The notes under the pieces are model-generated. The model was not told where the DNA came from, searched no databases, and saw only the letters and a program-made list of their open reading frames with translations. The translations under genes were made by a program, and so were the position numbers. From an uncultured Clostridia bacterium (GTDB lineage Bacteria > Bacillota > Clostridia > UBA1381), in assembly GCA_959602045.1 (NCBI GenBank), contig CAUGRT010000018.1, positions 1 to 52,354 on the forward strand: a stretch of DNA of 52,354 nt, in the 5' to 3' direction. Shown here one piece after another: positions 51,713 through 52,354 of the stretch (position 1 is its first letter; each line of letters starts with the position of its first letter).

Positions 51713-52189
51713 TTAGGAATCAGTGATATTGATCCAAAGTTCCTCAATTGCCGCAAGACCCAGGCAAAGGATAATTACGATAGGCTGATATTGAAGAAAT
51801 GGGAGTGACAAAAATAATAAGCCGCCTGTCAGCTTATTTAAAAGGGTGTGATGAAAGACAAGGACGCCGTTTTTATACCATGCTATTGCCAGTGCGAAAA
51901 ATTTGATTGTTGCAATCAAAAAAATGAATATCCATGTCCAAGGACTAAAAATATTGTGTAACTTAAAAAAGCAAATGGCAACAAAAATCAAGTCTGCGAT
52001 ACTGTCCAACTTTGCACCGAATTTTGTTTGTGCATTTAATTTGCGTGCAAAAAAGTCATCTGCCATGTCGCTGATTCCGCACAGAATGTACAGGACGAAA
52101 AATGTGGCTGATAGGGGATGAGTAAAAAGCAACAGAGTTGCAGCTACAATTCTTATAGAAGTCAATATGTTGGGTATATAGTGTTTCAT
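51713..52189 (-). CDS. CDP-alcohol phosphatidyltransferase
   Basis: A 158-residue membrane enzyme with about five hydrophobic segments that transfers a phosphatidyl group from CDP-diacylglycerol to an alcohol. The family motif DxxDG..AR...G...D...D appears as SDMADDFFARKL ... GAKLDSIAD; all four Asp, the AR pair and the Gly are present, but the Gly after the second Asp is replaced by Asp. PgsA-type glycerophosphate specificity cannot be fixed. The ATG at 52189 (MKHYIPNILTSIRI) is preferred; an upstream frame to 52276 adds a second hydrophobic stretch. Confidence 0.85.
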   Translation of the reverse strand: MKHYIPNILTSIRIVAATLLLFTHPLSATFFVLYILCGISDMADDFFARKLNAQTKFGAKLDSIADLIFVAICFFKLHNIFSPWTWIFIFLIATIKFFALAIAWYKNGVLVFHHTLLNKLTGGLLFLSLPFLQYQPIVIILCLGLAAIEELWINITDS

Positions 52190-52276
52190 ATCTCGCCAAA
52201 TCCGGACATCTTTTTTGAGAGGTAACAGAAATGTTATATATGAGAATAGTATAACACATACTGCTGCCGAAGTCAA

Positions 52277-52354
52277 GAACGATAGAAGAGGTTAGGTTGA
52301 TATGGGAGCATTCCTGTTAAGTAACAAAAATGAGGTTTGACAAAAAGGAGTTCA
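52277..52354 (+). other. Right edge of window, leader of a following gene
   Basis: The last bases contain AAAAAGGAG, a ribosome site directed to the right, so a plus-strand gene probably starts just outside the window. Confidence 0.4.

Overview
The window reads as one chromosomal segment of a spore-forming, low-to-mid GC member of the Bacillota (class Clostridia), most likely a gut commensal. The evidence is Firmicutes-type gene content and signals (strong AGGAGG-type ribosome sites, TTGACA-17-TATAAT promoters, heterodimeric ABC exporters, a long serine acetyltransferase, a proofreading-defective DNA polymerase I), a CotJC-type spore coat gene remnant, and a bile-salt-hydrolase-type enzyme. 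I cannot assign genus or species from sequence reading alone.

Layout. 1-2573: the right end of a mobile element whose large serine recombinase stops about 18 bp before the 3' part of a cotJC-like spore coat gene, so the element sits inside that gene. 2.9-17.6 kb: housekeeping block with mnmG, rnhA, ychF, rsmI, a TrmN6-like methylase, fabZ, mreB/mbl, tRNA-Leu, a five-gene tRNA cluster (Val-Asp-Phe-Gly-Cys), and a cysE-Rrf2 regulator pair. 17.8-21.3 kb: a two-subunit ABC exporter. 21.7-26.8 kb: a DEDDh exonuclease, birA, and the division/cell-wall genes murA-ftsQ-ftsZ. 27.0-33.8 kb: a carbohydrate island with two divergent arms: an AraC regulator, a VOC protein and a KduD/IdnO-like dehydrogenase on the left; two Gfo/Idh dehydrogenases, a ThuA protein and a sugar isomerase/epimerase-like barrel on the right. 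35.0-39.9 kb: remains of a rhamnogalacturonan/pectin-oligomer locus (internally deleted GH105 hydrolase, two frameshifted sugar permeases) beside an intact GH4 galacturonidase-like enzyme with its own AraC regulator. 40.3-42.9 kb: bile salt hydrolase and a lipid- or membrane-anchored unknown. 43.2-52.2 kb: polA, a zinc/manganese uptake operon znuACB, rpmE, rpsO, pnp and a CDP-alcohol phosphatidyltransferase.

The most unusual signal is a family of six dispersed intergenic elements (5704, 11948, 12103, 29669, 33868, 46076). Each has a nearly invariant core of about 40 nt (GGCGAGTTCCGC ... GCGGATGTyTGAGCCG) enclosed by long arms whose sequence changes from copy to copy while the two arms of each copy remain complementary. 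This is the pattern of a structured RNA or a hairpin-propagating repeat and is not explained by any gene. Five of six lie just downstream of a gene and in the same orientation relative to it.

How the genes may work together. The right arm of the carbohydrate island resembles the ThuA/ThuB and 3-keto-glycoside (redox-assisted glycoside cleavage) systems more than classical hydrolysis; this is an inference from family membership and gene overlap. The neighbouring pectin locus appears to be decaying, with at least three independent lesions, while the GH4 enzyme and its regulator next to it are intact.
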